Below, in pieces: positions 34,613-47,345 of a DNA stretch of 64,000 nt (the stretch's first letter is position 1; each line of letters starts with the position of its first letter). Source of the DNA: Piromyces finnis (lineage: Eukaryota; Neocallimastigomycota; Neocallimastigomycetes; Neocallimastigales; Neocallimastigaceae). The notes below the pieces were generated by a model that was given only the letters and a program-made list of their open reading frames with translations, was not told the DNA's origin and did no database searches. A program made the translations under genes and the position numbers. The stretch is taken from the NCBI GenBank assembly GCA_002104945.1, contig MCFH01000023.1, positions 1 through 64,000 of the forward strand, written 5' to 3'.

Positions 34613-34677
34613 AGTAGTTGAAATAAATATAAATATAAATCAAATAAATTAAATGAAAAATTAATAAAAATATAAAA

Positions 34678-35962
34678 ATGCATTTCATTAAATTTGCTGC
34701 TTTGGGACTTTGTTCAAGTAATTATTATTTAACTGTTTAATATTCAATATACTTTGAAATAAATATAATATTTTAATTAATGTATTATAAAAAAAAAAAA
34801 AAAAGAAAAAGAAAACCTATTCAATTTATAGAAATAAAATGTTTAAATGAATGGATAGTTTAAATATAAAATGTTATTTTTATATAAAAATTTATTTATA
34901 TTTAATTATTTTTTATAAAAAAAAGTTATTATCGGAAAATATTATTAATTTATTTCATAACCTATTTTATATAATCTATTTATATTTAAATTATATATAA
35001 ATATTATAAAAGTTCTTTCTGTAAGTAGTACTCTTATTCGTTCTTGTACTGAACCAAATACTGTTGCTCTTACATTTGATGATGGACCATTCCAATACAC
35101 TACTGAATTACTTGATTATTTAAAAGAAGCAGGTATTCATGCTACTTTCTTTATTAATGGTAATAATTATTGGCCAGAATTATCAACTGATCCAGAAAAG
35201 CAAGCTATTTTAAAGAGAGTTGCTGAAGAAGGTCACCAAATTGCATCTCATACTTGGAATCATGAAATTCCTGAACAAAATGGTGTTATTGATAAGCAAA
35301 GTGTACTTGAATCCTTATCTTTAATTGAAGACCTTGTTTATAAAAATACAGGAAAGTACCCAACTTATTTCCGTGCTCCAAAGGGAGAAATTGATGAAGC
35401 TACTGTAATGTTATTTGAAGAATTTAACTATAAAGTTATTCAATGGGACACTGATACTAATGATTGGAACAGAGTCGTTAATGGTGTTAAACATAAGGAT
35501 CATAATGCTAGAATAAAAGCTGCTAAAGAATTTCTCACTAACGAATATTATAAAAAGAAAGAAAACTATTTAGTTTTAATGCATGATGTTCAACCACACA
35601 CTGTAAAAGAAATAGTACCATATATTATTAATAATGGAATATTCCAAGGATATAATTTTGTTACTGTTGCTGAATGTCTTGGAGATCCAACTGGTGGTTG
35701 GTCCACTATTGGTGGTAATGCTTTATCCATACTTAACGGTGGTGCTCCTCCAAATAATAATGTTGTTCAAAATAATTATAATGCTGATGTTGATACAATA
35801 GATTATAGTTATAGTAATACTGATTTCCAAGAAAACAGAAGCATTACAACTAATTTAAATAATGAAGTAATGAATCTTAAGAGTGATGGTTTCATGACTA
35901 AGACTGTAAACTTTTATGTTATTGCTACTATTATTTTATCTGCTTTATACATGCTTCTCTAG
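34678..35962 (+). CDS. Polysaccharide deacetylase (CE4, NodB-type), secreted and probably GPI-anchored; one intron
   Basis: This enzyme would remove acetyl groups from chitin, chitooligomers or acetylxylan. Exon 1 (34678-34717) encodes MHFIKFAALGLCS, exon 2 (35013-35962) the rest, 329 residues in all; the intron 34718-35012 has GT and AG ends and restores the frame. Residues 1-20 are a signal peptide. All five NodB motifs are visible: TFDDGP (34-39, catalytic base and metal Asp), SHTWNH with metal histidines 93 and 97, FRAPKGE (about 133-139), DTDTNDW, and LVLMHDV with the late catalytic His. The C-terminus has an asparagine-rich spacer and a hydrophobic tail (VNFYVIATIILSALYMLL), typical of GPI attachment. 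The frame is intact. Whether the substrate is chitin or xylan cannot be decided; a cell-wall chitin deacetylase is slightly favoured by the anchor. Confidence 0.9.
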
Positions 35963-36571
35963 ATACAATCTATATAAATAATATCCCCTAGAATTAAAAA
36001 AAAAAATAATAATCATCTTCATAATAAAATTTAAAAAAAAAAACTAAATTTATAATAATAATAATGATAGTAGGATTACTACTATTTTATATTACATTAT
36101 AGATAGTAATAATTAAGATAAACTATTATTATTTTAAAATAAAGTAAATAACGTAATCAACAAACATATGATTCCAATTTTATTGAAAAATTGGTATTAT
36201 TCAACAAAAATATAAGAATTAAAAAATAATAATAAAAAAAACCTAAAAGTTGTAAAAATTGTAAAAAGTAAAAAAAAGTAATAAATAATAAAAATTTAAA
36301 TTAAAAGTTGAAATAAAATAAATTATATTTAGTTAATAGTCTAACCAATTATAAAATCTATTTATTTATATATAGATAAGATAGATATAAGTGTGTGTGT
36401 GTGTATTAAATAATAATGTATTAAAAATGATTTTTTAGTTTTATATTTTTTATTAAATGGATTTGATGACATTAAAGCAAAACTACTTATAGAGTAAAGA
36501 GCCCTGTTTATGATTTGATAAACAATAGTTGTTTAATTCTCATTCTTTTTATTAAAGAATTTTTATAGAAT
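35963..36571. other. A+T-rich intergenic DNA
   Basis: Includes a short GT repeat near 36391-36403. Nothing else recognised before the truncated LINE. Confidence 0.55.
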
Positions 36572-38760
36572 AATCAAATATTTAATATGCCGTAGACGTC
36601 AATTAGATAATAAAGAGACATATTTGGCCTTTTTAGATCTCAGGAAAGCATACGATTCTGTCCCAATCGGTAATATTCTCCATAAATTAGATTGTTTAGG
36701 AATCCGAGGTAAGAGTCTACAATTTATCAAAAATTTATATTTAACATCTAAGGCTAATGTCAAATTAGATGGACAATTCTCGAAATCTTTTGATGTGAAG
36801 AAAGGAGTCCGTCAAGGTTGCCCTCTTTCTCCTATTCTCTTTAATCTCTTTATTAATGATATATTTAGAGAGTGCGAAGATCTAGGAGTCAGTTTAGGTG
36901 ACACTCGATGCTGTGGTGGACTTTTTGCAGATGATATAGTTATTTGTGCTCCAACAAGAGGATGCTTAAAAAAGATGCTTAGAAGAGTTAATGAATGGGC
37001 ATTGTATAATGAAATGGAATTTGGTATCCAGAAATGTTCAACGATGGTGATTCGTCCTGAATCAATAGAAAATCAGAACAAGAGAGATCCAACATTTTAC
37101 TTAGCAGGACAACCCATTCCAACTACTGATTGCTATACTTATCTTGGTGTTCCATTTGATAAGAATCTGTCCCTTAAACCAGTAATTAAAGCTCTTAATA
37201 ACAAGGTTTTGAAAGGGCTTTTCTCAGTCAGTAAATTCTTAAGAAATCCTAATATTCCTATTCCTTTCAAAAAACTAGTACTTAACTCACAAGTGATTAG
37301 CAGAGTTTCATACTTTGCACCATTACTTGGATCCAACAAAGCTAGGTCTAGGATTGCTCAGAAGCATGTTAACAAAGGAATACGATGGGTTGCCGGAGTT
37401 CATAAAGCTGTATCGTTTATATCTTTATACTCTATTTCAAAAGATTTGAATATTCCTCCATTGTCAGCCAAATGTGCGTTAGCTCAGGTTAGATGTTTTA
37501 ACAAATGGAAAAACTCAAATTGTATTATCTCACACCTTGTCAATTACATTCCTAAATTTAGAAAATACACGTGGTGCAAATCAAGTAGGACACTTGATAA
37601 AAAATTAAAGAAACATGGAGATGTTAAAGCAGTTAAAAACTTTTATTGGAAAGATCTCAAAGGGAATTCAATCAAAGCGCAATATTATGATGATAATAAA
37701 TTTATTGAAACTAAAGATTTTATCAAATTATGTTATGAGTACCCAGAGTTTGCCTATGGCTTCTACTGGCTATTGAAAGCAAGAAGCGGATACAAGTTGG
37801 ATGCTAGAGTTGCCAAAGCTGCTAAATTTGTTGATCCAGTTTGTCCTAACTACTGTCCATGTTGCAAGTGTGGAGATCAAAGTATTAAACATTGGTTATT
37901 AGATTGTCCAACATTTAGAGATATCCGTATTAAACATTATGATTCCATAGTCCAGCTATTAAATTTTTTCAGTCAACGTAATTCCAATAGTCCTATCAAT
38001 AATAATGAAATTGATAATGTCAGTAGAGATAGCAATAACAGTAATAGTAATAGTAACAATAATAATAATAACAATAGTAATAATAACAATAGTAGTAATA
38101 GAAATAATAATATTAATAATGATAGCAATAGTGAAGATAATAATTCTAATTTAGATAGTAATTTAGTTAATGATAGTAATAGTTCTAATAATCCGGTGAA
38201 TATTAATGTGTATGATTATTCTAGTGTGTGCAGTAAAATATTTAAATTCCTTCTTGGGGGAAGAAGTTTTAACAATATTAATTACAATTCAAGGGAATGG
38301 AAAGAACTTTGTAAGCGTCAGATTCAATCTGGTACTAATGAAGGAGCACCATTCTTGACGGTAACCGCGGAACTTCTAACCAAAATCATGCCTTTTGCTA
38401 TTGGCCAGCAATGGTCAATGTTCAAAAGGTTTGAAGCAACATCCAAGAGCGTCAATGCTGAAGAAACAGTAAGACAGGCCAGGAGGGCCAGCGCAACCAA
38501 TGGAGATCATAATTTTGTTCCATGACAAAATTTTGATCTTTGGCTCGGTGTCCCATTGGAAGTCAAATACAATTATTATACTTTAGTATGATAGTGGCTT
38601 TCTTACTTTAATTAAAATTACTAGAATACATTATACCCAATTTTTTATTCATTTGTGTTTATTTAAACATATTTTTTTTATTTTTATTTATTTTTAATTT
38701 TTTATTACATGTATTATAATTTTAATTAAATTAATAATAAAGTTTAAAATATTTGATGCC

Positions 38761-38809
<49 letters not shown>

Positions 38810-38844
38810 AAAAAAAAAAAAAAAAATAAAAAAAAAAAAAAAAA

Positions 38845-38885
<41 letters not shown>

Positions 38886-38894
38886 AATATTTAA
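36572..38894 (+). mobile_element. LINE copy A, 5'-truncated, with 14-bp target duplication
   Basis: Target duplication AATCAAATATTTAA occurs at 36572-36585 and 38881-38894. Between them is the 3' half of the same LINE seen at 39079 and 49578, starting within the reverse transcriptase. It ends with the 3' untranslated region and an interrupted poly(A) tract of about 117 bases (38764-38880). 5' truncation plus a variable target duplication and poly(A) tail is the signature of target-primed reverse transcription. Confidence 0.92.
36585..38525 (+). pseudogene. LINE copy A: truncated reverse transcriptase and zinc-knuckle C-terminus
   Basis: The frame is open from the truncation point to TGA at 38525 but has no ATG of its own at the start. 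It contains AFLDLRKAYDSVP, GVRQGCPLSPILFNLFINDI, the catalytic FADD box (GGLFADDIVICAP), the thumb, the cysteine-rich C-PCCKCGDQSIKHWLLDC (C-x2-C-x6-H-x4-C), an asparagine/serine stretch encoded by AAT/AGT repeats, and the C-terminal tail EETVRQARRASATNG. The endonuclease and the first RT blocks are missing. It is not able to transpose by itself. Confidence 0.9.
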
Positions 38895-39233
38895 CTATAG
38901 ACAAATTAGTTTATAATTTATGAAAAAATAACCATTATATTATTAATAATAAGTATGATATTTTTATATTCATTTTTTCAAAGATATTTTAAAAGTATGA
39001 ACATTCCAACATAATTTATGAGAAAAAAAAAAGGTAATACAAAATAATGTTTCCAACTTTAAATTTTTTTTTTTTTTTCCCTCTTGGGAACGTGCCTTCA
39101 TTTATTTAATAAATGTAGTTTCTCAAGGGGGTCTACTCATGCTCATGGTACTGAGAGAGTAGAAAGAATTAAATCCAAGTATTGCGCAATGGATGCTTGG
39201 TTAGTCTTTAAGGGAAAATTATTAGGACTAAGC

Positions 39234-39443
39234 TCATGGTACTGAGCGATTAAAAAACATTTTATTCATCGAATTTAAGTATTTGATGAATAAGTTGAAT
39301 GTTTGATATTCAGGTAAGTTTGTATAGTATTTAATTAGAAGAGTAATACATTTTGTTGCTGTATTTTTTCTTTTATTCATGTATTCTTGTAGTACTACTC
39401 TTCTCTTGTAAGAATCCAATGTAGTCAACTTTAGCATTTGCAT
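39234..39443 (-). other. Antisense open frame in the LINE 5' untranslated region (copy B)
   Basis: A 69-codon frame antisense to the element (MQMLKLTTLDSYKRR) is retained in copy C at 54741-54944. As the copies are almost identical, conservation says little; coding is doubtful. Confidence 0.2.
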
Positions 39444-39842
39444 TGTATTTTTATATTCATGTAGCTATTGTTGTATTGTTCTTGTAAGAGACTGTTTCAC
39501 TCTACATCATGTAAAAATACTATTCACAAGCTTTCTGGTGTCAACATTCTTGATTCAAATTTTTTACCAATTTAAATATTTAATGAAAAGTAAAGTCAAA
39601 CAAGTTTAGTGTCAAAAAAGCGAATCGAATTTACTAACAACAACCCTAAACTAGAATTTTTAAAGAAAATTTACAACTAGAATTCAAAAAAGAAACTTTA
39701 AACAAAGCATCGTAACAATTTTTGTACTATCCAGTACTTTTAAGAAGAGAGAGAGAGACAGATTTTTTCCATATACGTTATATTTATAATTTTTATTAGT
39801 ATTTATTTTATATTCAATATTTTTTAATTAGAATTTATTATC

Positions 39843-42800
39843 ATGTCAGTCCTTTATATTAAAGATAAGAATTATATCAGACGTGGTACCCGGTCTTATG
39901 GTATCCCCTTAGATGATATTCGCTCCTTTATCCGTGGTATTCGATCATGGTCAGTAAATATGCTATGGGAAAAACTCGAGGTTATTCTAGAAGATAAATT
40001 TAATTCAATTATTAGTGTTAAATATTTTCAGACTTTCAATGATCACTTTTTCTTAGTCAAGGTTCATGGTTCATCGAAAGATTGTATTAAAATCTTACAC
40101 ATGTTAAAGAAGAAACTTTCAGTTACCTCAATTTCCTTTTCAGCTCGTAGTAGAAGGAATCACAAATACACTTTTTCCACTCTCAAACGTAAAATTTTAG
40201 TTTCTAATAAACATCAACATTCTATTCAACAATCAGTTCAACAATCTCATCAACAATCTCATCAACAATCCGATCTTCAACAAGATCTTCAACAAGATCT
40301 TCAACAAGTTTCCCATCATGAAAATATTCCAGATCTATAGCAAACACAATTTCAATCTCAACATTCAACAATTAATTCTAATAGTTCTATCAACTCTGAT
40401 AACAGTTCAATAGTTGATAGTTCTTCAGCTTCACAGCCATCTAGTAATAGTTCTACTTATTCCTCTGATGCATCATCCATTAGTAACGATGACTTTAATA
40501 ATAATAATAATAGCAACGATTCTTCCTCATCCAACAAGCCTGATAACTTTTCTTTTTGTCTTAGTTGGAACACCAATGGGTGGAATCACGAAAAGAGAGA
40601 TAGTATTAGCTATTTCACAGCTATTTTCAAACCATTATTTTTATGTTTCCAAGAAACTGGTAATGGTTCTGGTTCGAATACAGATTATCCTTGTCGTGTT
40701 ACTTTGCGAAACTATAGACACTTTTTCAAGAAAGCTGATGAATCAGTTCCTGGAATGAGAGGTTTATATTTAGGTTTTCACAATTCGTGTCAAGCCTCAC
40801 TTGAAAACTTCTCTGGAAAGTATATTATTTCTATTTATACTTTTAGTCTTTGGAATAGATTCAAATGCTCGATTGGAAATGTTTATATGCCTCATAGTCA
40901 TCACAACATCTATGTTGATCATGCAAAGTTAGAAGTTCGCTTGTGGTTACAAACTCATTCATCCCATCCATCGATTCTTGTTGGTGATTTTAATATGTCT
41001 AAAGTAAAATTATCCAACTGGTTATCAACAAATGGATTAGGAGATTGGGAAATTCTTCCGCTTAGAGGGTCTACTATCTCTTGGACTCGAGGTGATCAAT
41101 CTTCCGACATTGACCATGCTCTTATCAATTCGAAGATGAAAGATCTTATTCACTCAGCATCATTTATAAATAATTTTTATCCAGTATCAGACCATAAGCC
41201 ACTTCTTATTAATGGTAAAATTATTCCTATGGAAGATTTTTCTAATGACCTTAATGTTCCTAAGAAAATTCTGAAATGGAATAGATTAAAATGTATTGAG
41301 GAAAAGGAATCTATTCTCAGTCATAATAAATTCCAAATACTTTCAGCAAAATTCAACGATCCTAATGTTTCTACAGATGAACTTTCCAAAGAGTTTACTT
41401 CAACTGCTTTTTCAATTGCAGACGAGCTCAGTATTACCTCAGCAAATAATGTTATGAAGTCTTCATTTCATATTTCACAACAAATTTTTAATCTTCAAAA
41501 AATCAAAATGAAGTTGTATAAGAGATTTAAAAAAGAAAGAATTTATGATATAGATGAATTTATTAAGAGAATTAAAATCTACCGTAAACTCATTGATTAC
41601 ATCCACAAAAGATGTAATGAATTTAGGAAGCAAGAATATCTTCATTGGATTAAAACAGGATGTGAGTATATGAAGAGTCATAATCCTAAGAAGGCCTGGA
41701 AATGGATCAAGAAAACTGCAAAAATTGGAAAAGATTCTTTCTTTATTGCTCAACCAATTAAAAATAAAAATGGAGAATTAGTTGTTGCTACGGAAGAACA
41801 ACTAGAAGTGTGGCATGATCATTTCGAAAAGCTTGCATCAGATCCAAGTGGTGTAAGTCTTGATTTGGAGCATTGGTATGAAGAACCAACGAATAAACGT
41901 TTTTCACTCCCTATGCTTGATGAATGGGATATCAACCAAGATATTAGTATTGATGAAGTCAAGTCAGCTAAATGTGCGTTAGCTCAGATTAGATGTTTTA
42001 ACAAATGGAAAAACTCAAATTGTATTATCTCACACCTTGTCAATTACATTCCTAAATTTAGAAAATACACGTGGTGCAAATCAAGTAGGACACTTGATAA
42101 AAAACTAAAGAAACATGGAGATGTTAGAGCAGTTAAAAACTTTTATTGGAAAGATCTCAAAGGGAATTCAATCAAAGCGCAATATTATGATGATAATAAA
42201 TTTATTGAAACTAAAGATTTTATCAAATTATGTTATGAATACCCAGAGTTTGCCTATGGCTTCTACTGGCTATTGAAAGCAAGAAGCGGATACAAGTTGG
42301 ATGCTAGAGTTGCCAAAGCTGCTAAATTTGTTGATCCAGTTTGTCCTAACTACTGTCCATGTTGCAAGTGTGGAGATCAAAGTATTAAACATTGGTTATT
42401 AGATTGTCCAACATTTAGAGATATCCGTATTAAACATTATGATTCCATAGTCCAGCTACTATATTTTTTCAGTCAACGTAATTCCAACAGTCCCATCAAT
42501 AATAATGAAAATGTTAATATCAGTAGAGATAGCAATAACAATAATAGTAATAGTAACAATAGTACTAATAATATTAACAATAGTAATAGTAACAATAGTA
42601 ATAATAACAATAATAATAATAACAATAATAGTAGTAGAAATAATAATATTAGTAATGATAGCAATAGTGAAGATAATAATTCTAATTTAGATAGTAATTT
42701 AGTTAATGATAGTAATAGTTCTAATAATCCGGTGAATACTAATGTGTATGATTATTCTAGTGTGTGCAGTAAAATATTTAAATTCCTTCTTGGGGGAAGA

Positions 42801-43061
42801 AGTTTTAACAATATTAATTACAATTCAAGGGAATGGAAAGAACTTTGTAAGCGTCAGATTCAATCTGGTACTAACGAAGGAACACCATTCTTGACGGTAA
42901 CCGCGGAACTTCTAACCAAAATCATGCCTTTTGCTATTGGCCAGCAATGGTCAATGTTCAAAAGGTTTGAAGCAACATCCAAGAGCGTCAATGCTGAAGA
43001 AACAGTAAGACAGGCCAGGAGGGCCAGCGCAACCAATGGAGATCATAATTTTGTCCCATGA
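39843..43061 (+). pseudogene. LINE copy B protein: endonuclease plus C-terminus, RT core missing
   Basis: The ATG starts MSVLYIKDKNYIRRGTRSYG. A glutamine-rich repeat (SHQQSHQQSDLQQDLQQ) is followed by an in-frame TAG at 40338-40340 where copy C has a glutamine codon. After a serine/asparagine-rich region comes an exonuclease-endonuclease-phosphatase domain of the AP-endonuclease type: FCLSWNTNGW, CFQETG, LVGDFNM, SDIDHALIN and VSDHKPLL. Then, after DEVKSA, the frame jumps directly to KCALAQIRCF. The 1,314 missing bases (438 codons) cover the whole reverse transcriptase, leaving the zinc knuckle and C-terminal tail in frame. It ends NGDHNFVP with TGA. Apart from the TAG it is one continuous frame of about 1,070 codons. 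Confidence 0.9.
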
Positions 43062-43298
43062 TAAAATTTTGATCTTTGGCTCGGTGTCCCATTGGAAGTC
43101 AAATACAATTATTATACCTTAGTATAATAGTGGCTTTCTTACTTTAATTAAAATTACTAGAATACATTATACCCAATTTTTTTTCATTTGTGTTTATTTA
43201 AACATATTTTTTTTATTTTTATTTTTATTTTTAATTTTTTTATTACATGTATTATAATTTTAATTAAATTAATAATAAAGTTTAAAATATTTGATGCC

Positions 43299-43332
<34 letters not shown>

Positions 43333-43339
43333 TTTTTCT

Positions 43340-44063
43340 ATATATATATTTTTTTTTATATTATATTTTATATTATTTTTATTTTAATTATATAAGAACT
43401 ATTTTTTTTAAACTAACCATTTTATAATTTTATAATTTTATAATTTTATATATGAATTTTTGTTGTTTCATCACATTGTAACCTAATGTTTTAACTGTTG
43501 TATGAGCAATATGGAATTTTGATTTTAATATTACAATAAGGATTTAAAGTTTTTAAAGTTTCATATCAAAAATGAAAACAAATTTTGCTTTTTGATAGGA
43601 TGTAAGTAGTGAAGTAGTGGTTAAAAAAGAATAATAATAAATTTTAAAAAAGAATAATTCAATATTTTTTTTTTTTTTATTTTTTTTAGTATTTACTATT
43701 TTTTTTAATTATTATTACTTTTTTATTGAATAAAATAGATTATGGTATTTCATAGTTGTAGAAAAATAAGATTATTTTTTTTTTTTTATGTTTATGGTAC
43801 TTTCTTTTTTAATTCTAATGATTTTCTATTGTATATACAGTAACACAATAAATGTATATATCTCAGTAAATAAACTTTATTTAATAATAATTTTTTTATT
43901 ATCCATGATTTATAAAAGTTTTACATTTTATAGGAAAGAAAAGATAATAGTTAGGATGAAATATTAAAAATCTCATAAAAAAAAAAAAAGGGGGGTTTTA
44001 TAAATAGAAACATTTGCCTTTATTTTTTTTTAAAAATAAAATAATAATTATAAATAAATCCTA
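43340..44063. other. A+T-rich intergenic DNA
   Basis: T- and A-runs, including an A12-G6 run near 43979-43996. No gene recognised. Confidence 0.55.
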
Positions 44064-45290
44064 ATGAAGTATATAGTATTTACTATTGCTTTATTCCAAT
44101 CCATTACTTCCTATTGTAAAAATTGTAATCCACCTCATTATCAATGTGGAGGGTAAAAATAATAATGGTTTACATAAATAAGTCTAAATGACTATAATTA
44201 ATTATAATGATTAATTTATATATATTTTATCATATGTATGTGTGTGTATGTATATATTTTATACATATATATTTCTATAATAATATCCAAAAAAAAAAAA
44301 AGTGAAAATTGGAAAGGTTTAACTTGTTGTGATATAGGATATGAATGCCAAAAAATTGATCATTGGTATTCTGAATGTATGAAAGTGTCAAACGATATTA
44401 TTAGGGATAATGAAGAATCCGATGATGACAATGACGCTATTGAAATAAATACAAATGAAGTATCAATAGAAAATAAAGATTCTGATGATGAATCAATAAA
44501 TCCATCTGTATTATGGGTTATTGGGGATTCTACTCTTTGTGAATTTGAAGAAATCTATAATAATTATTATTATAAAAAATATGGCTATGGAACACAACTT
44601 TACCATTATTTTGATAAAAATATCATCGTTAAAAATTTAGCTATTTCAGGAACTAGTTCAAAAAGTTTTATCCTCGAACAATCATATCACGAATTAATAA
44701 AAAATATGAAGGCAGGGGATTATTTAACATTTGGATTTGGTCATAATGATGAAAAAAGAGAAGAAGAACGCTATACCAACCCAAATGGAGATTATAAAAC
44801 AATGGGTTCCTTTGCTAATTCTATATACGAAAATTATATTAAAATAGCTATGGAAAGAAATGTCTCTATCATTCTTACAACCCCAATTGTTCGTAGAACA
44901 GATAAAAGTACATGGAGTTCCGATAAATTACATATAACAAAAACAAAAGATGGTTATGAAGGAGGGGATTATCCTCAAGCTATTAGAGACTTGGGTAAAA
45001 CTCTAAATATTCCTGTGATCGATATGACTGTAAAAACAAAAGAATTATACGATACTTTTGGTTATAATAATACTCTCTATCTACATGCTTGGAAAATAAA
45101 TGATTCATCCTCTGTAGATAATACCCATCTTAATCTTTGGGGTAGTAAATATGTTGCTTATCTTTTTACTAGAGACATCAAGCAAGCCTCCATAGATGGA
45201 TTATCAGAATATGTAATCGACGCCCCAATACCAACAAAAGAAGAAAATTTTATTAAAAATCCAACTTATAATGTTACCTTAATAAATTAA
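44064..45290 (+). CDS. CE12-type (rhamnogalacturonan acetylesterase-like) SGNH esterase with N-terminal CBM1; one intron
   Basis: Exon 1 (44064-44152) and exon 2 (44303-45290) give 358 residues; the 150-base intron has GT/AG ends and keeps the frame. Residues 1-18 are a signal peptide (MKYIVFTIALFQSITSYC). Residues 21-55 are a CBM1-type cellulose-binding module (YQCGGENWKGLTCCDIGYEC, then WYSEC), split by the intron after the CG of CGG. An acidic linker follows, about 60-97. The catalytic domain shows the SGNH blocks: IGDST with Ser106 as nucleophile, AISGTSSKS, FGFGHND, and DNTHLN with Asp302 and His305. CE12 enzymes deacetylate rhamnogalacturonan I; other SGNH esterases have similar blocks, so pectin or xylan acetyl esters are both possible. 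The frame is intact. It fits a secreted plant-wall-degrading role. Confidence 0.85.
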
Positions 45291-46380
45291 TTACAACAAA
45301 AATAAGCATATTCTATTATAATATGGTATTCTTAATTAAAAAAAACAATAATAAAATAAATTATTCTTTTTAATACAATTTATATAATTTAATAAATAAA
45401 TAAGTAAATAAGTAACTAAACAAGTTTTTATAAACAAGTTCTTATTTTTCTTTTTTTAAATAAGTTATCAGTAATGCTAAAAAAAAAAGTATATAAATAT
45501 AAAAATATAAATGTTGTATTTAACCATAAAAAATATGTAATTTATTTTGAATCAGATAATTCACAAGCATAAAGATGTTAATATAATTTCTAATTAATAT
45601 ATATCATAATTTTAATACTAAATAAATCTAAATAGTATTATGTATAAATTAATATGAGTAATGACTTTTTTAATACTTTTAGATATTATTGAAAAAAATT
45701 TTATTTCTAAATATTATTATTATTTATTTATTAGTAAAAATTTGATCACCTCTCATATCTAGAATTTTTCTATCAGTATAACAAAGAACTGATTTTTATT
45801 AACCAAAGAATGGATACTGAGAAAAAAAAGAAAAAGGAAGATAATGAATTTAAATAAGAGCTATTACCAATTTCTTGAAGACATATAAGTATAGGTTTAA
45901 ATATGTGTTTAAAATATTGAAGCCTTTACATTTATTAATATTCCTGTTATTGATGTTTTTGTTGAACTAAAGACTGAAAATTCAATATTAAAAGAATGGT
46001 TAGCATAAAAATGTTATCAGGGATAGGAATAACTGATAAAGATAAATAAGCTTTGTTGGTATTAGTATTAAATATTTATTAAATAAAATAATATTATATT
46101 ATATATTATTTTTAAAAATCTTTTGTAAGCAATCTTAATACGCTTTATATATATATTTTTTTTTTTTGCATTTGATAACAGTTTGAAGATTTTTAAATTT
46201 GAGAAATACTTTCATCTTTTATACTTTTTTTCATATATATAAATATTCTCATTATTATTTTTTATTACATATAAAATATTTATTTTATTACTTTTTTAAT
46301 TTTATAAATAATAAAAGTATTAAATCAATTATTAGATGATGAGTGAGTATAGAAGTAAAATTCAACCAGAAGACAAAATT
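45291..46380. other. A+T-rich intergenic DNA
   Basis: A short piece near 45940-45990 reads NIPVIDVFVELKTENS and may be coding debris; otherwise nothing recognised. Confidence 0.45.
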
Positions 46381-46520
46381 GATTATTAATTTAAAATGAA
46401 TTATTGATTTTGGCCAAAAAATTCCATTTTTTGGGAGAATTTCCTGGCTAAAAATCTGGTAGAGGTCGAATTTCTTCTGGCTAATAAATCTAGCTAAAAT
46501 CGCCAAAAATCTAGACAAAT
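46381..46520. other. Less A+T-rich segment with a perfect short hairpin
   Basis: The stretch has a composition unlike its surroundings and contains CCAAAAAAT-TCC-ATTTTTTGG at 46414-46434. It may be the end of an unrecognised repeat; there is no coding evidence. Confidence 0.3.
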
Positions 46521-46847
46521 AATGAATGGGTTAATAAAATATTGGTAAAATTTCATATTTTTTCTTTATTTTCCATTTTTAATCCCATTCCATTAATTTT
46601 CTTATCCCAACGCTTTTTTTATTGTATTCTAACTTTCCATATTCCAACTATTCAATGAAAAAATGTTAACTATTTGTTTATACATACCCAATATTCCATT
46701 GTTATACTGAAATTTTAATGATATGAAATTCAATTTATGTATTTATACGCTTTATTCAGTTATCATCCAATTAAATAATTAAAACAATGATAAGTATAAA
46801 TAAATATATAATAAATTCATTATATAATGAATTTATAAATCAAACAA

Positions 46848-47204
46848 GAAAACTATTTTATTTTATTATCCTATTCTCATTCTTTATATTTTCCCTTTTC
46901 CTGTTTTGGTACTTCTTGTTGTTTTTGTTGTTGTGCCTCTTGTTGCTTTTGTTCCTGTTGCTTTTGTTGTTTTTGTTTTCTTTTTTGCTTCTTGTTGTGC
47001 CTCTGTTGTTGTTCCTGTTCCTATTGTTGCTGTCGTTTTTCTTTTTCTTCTTTTTCTATTATTGTTACCATCATTAATAGGTTTTGATGAGCTTTGTATT
47101 TCTCCTTTATTTATTTTCATTTTGATTTCACAAGTTCTTTTATAAAAGGCAATACTATATTTAACAATACTATTATATCCTTTAGTTCTATATTTCTATA
47201 TTAG
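46848..47204 (-). pseudogene. Duplicated C-terminal tail of the AAA/nuclease protein
   Basis: On the minus strand this reads GYNSIVKYSIAFYKRTCEIK, then KINKGEIQSSSKP and the lysine/threonine-rich tail ending TRSTKTGKGKI. It matches the last 110 residues of the 12.5 kb gene, including its stop and 3' flanking DNA (TTTATAAATCAAACAAGAAA). The repeated GKT-type units are fewer here. The nuclease and AAA domains are absent. Upstream (47205-47345) another open piece, KKISEYSFKKCRRKDIKI, is fused in a different frame and is not recognised. Confidence 0.75.
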
Positions 47205-47345
47205 CAACAATTTCTATATTTCTGCGTATTTCAACAAATTCTGAAGGTTGATCAAATGAAGAAGTTATTATTTTAATGTCTTTTCTTCTACATTTTTTAA
47301 AAGAATATTCACTTATTTTTTTAATTGTTTTTTACGACAACAACT

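Larger units (their letters stand above)
39079..43327 (+). mobile_element. LINE copy B, full 5' end, reverse transcriptase deleted in frame
   Basis: The copy begins CCCTCTTGGGAACGTGCC, the same 5' end as copy C, and ends in a poly(A) run (about 43301-43327). Flanking AAATTTTTTTT-type DNA on both sides is compatible with a target duplication but is too simple to prove one. It is near-identical to copy C apart from a deletion corresponding to about 50892-52205 of C. Confidence 0.88.

Noticed and set aside
42473-42690. Leucine-rich and isoleucine-rich frames over the LINE
   Set aside because: Off-frame readings of the AAT/AGT repeat in the LINE C-terminal linker.
45940-45990. Possible fragment of a second CE12 gene (NIPVIDVF)
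   Set aside because: Only about eight residues resemble LNIPVIDM of the 44 kb gene, too few to support.
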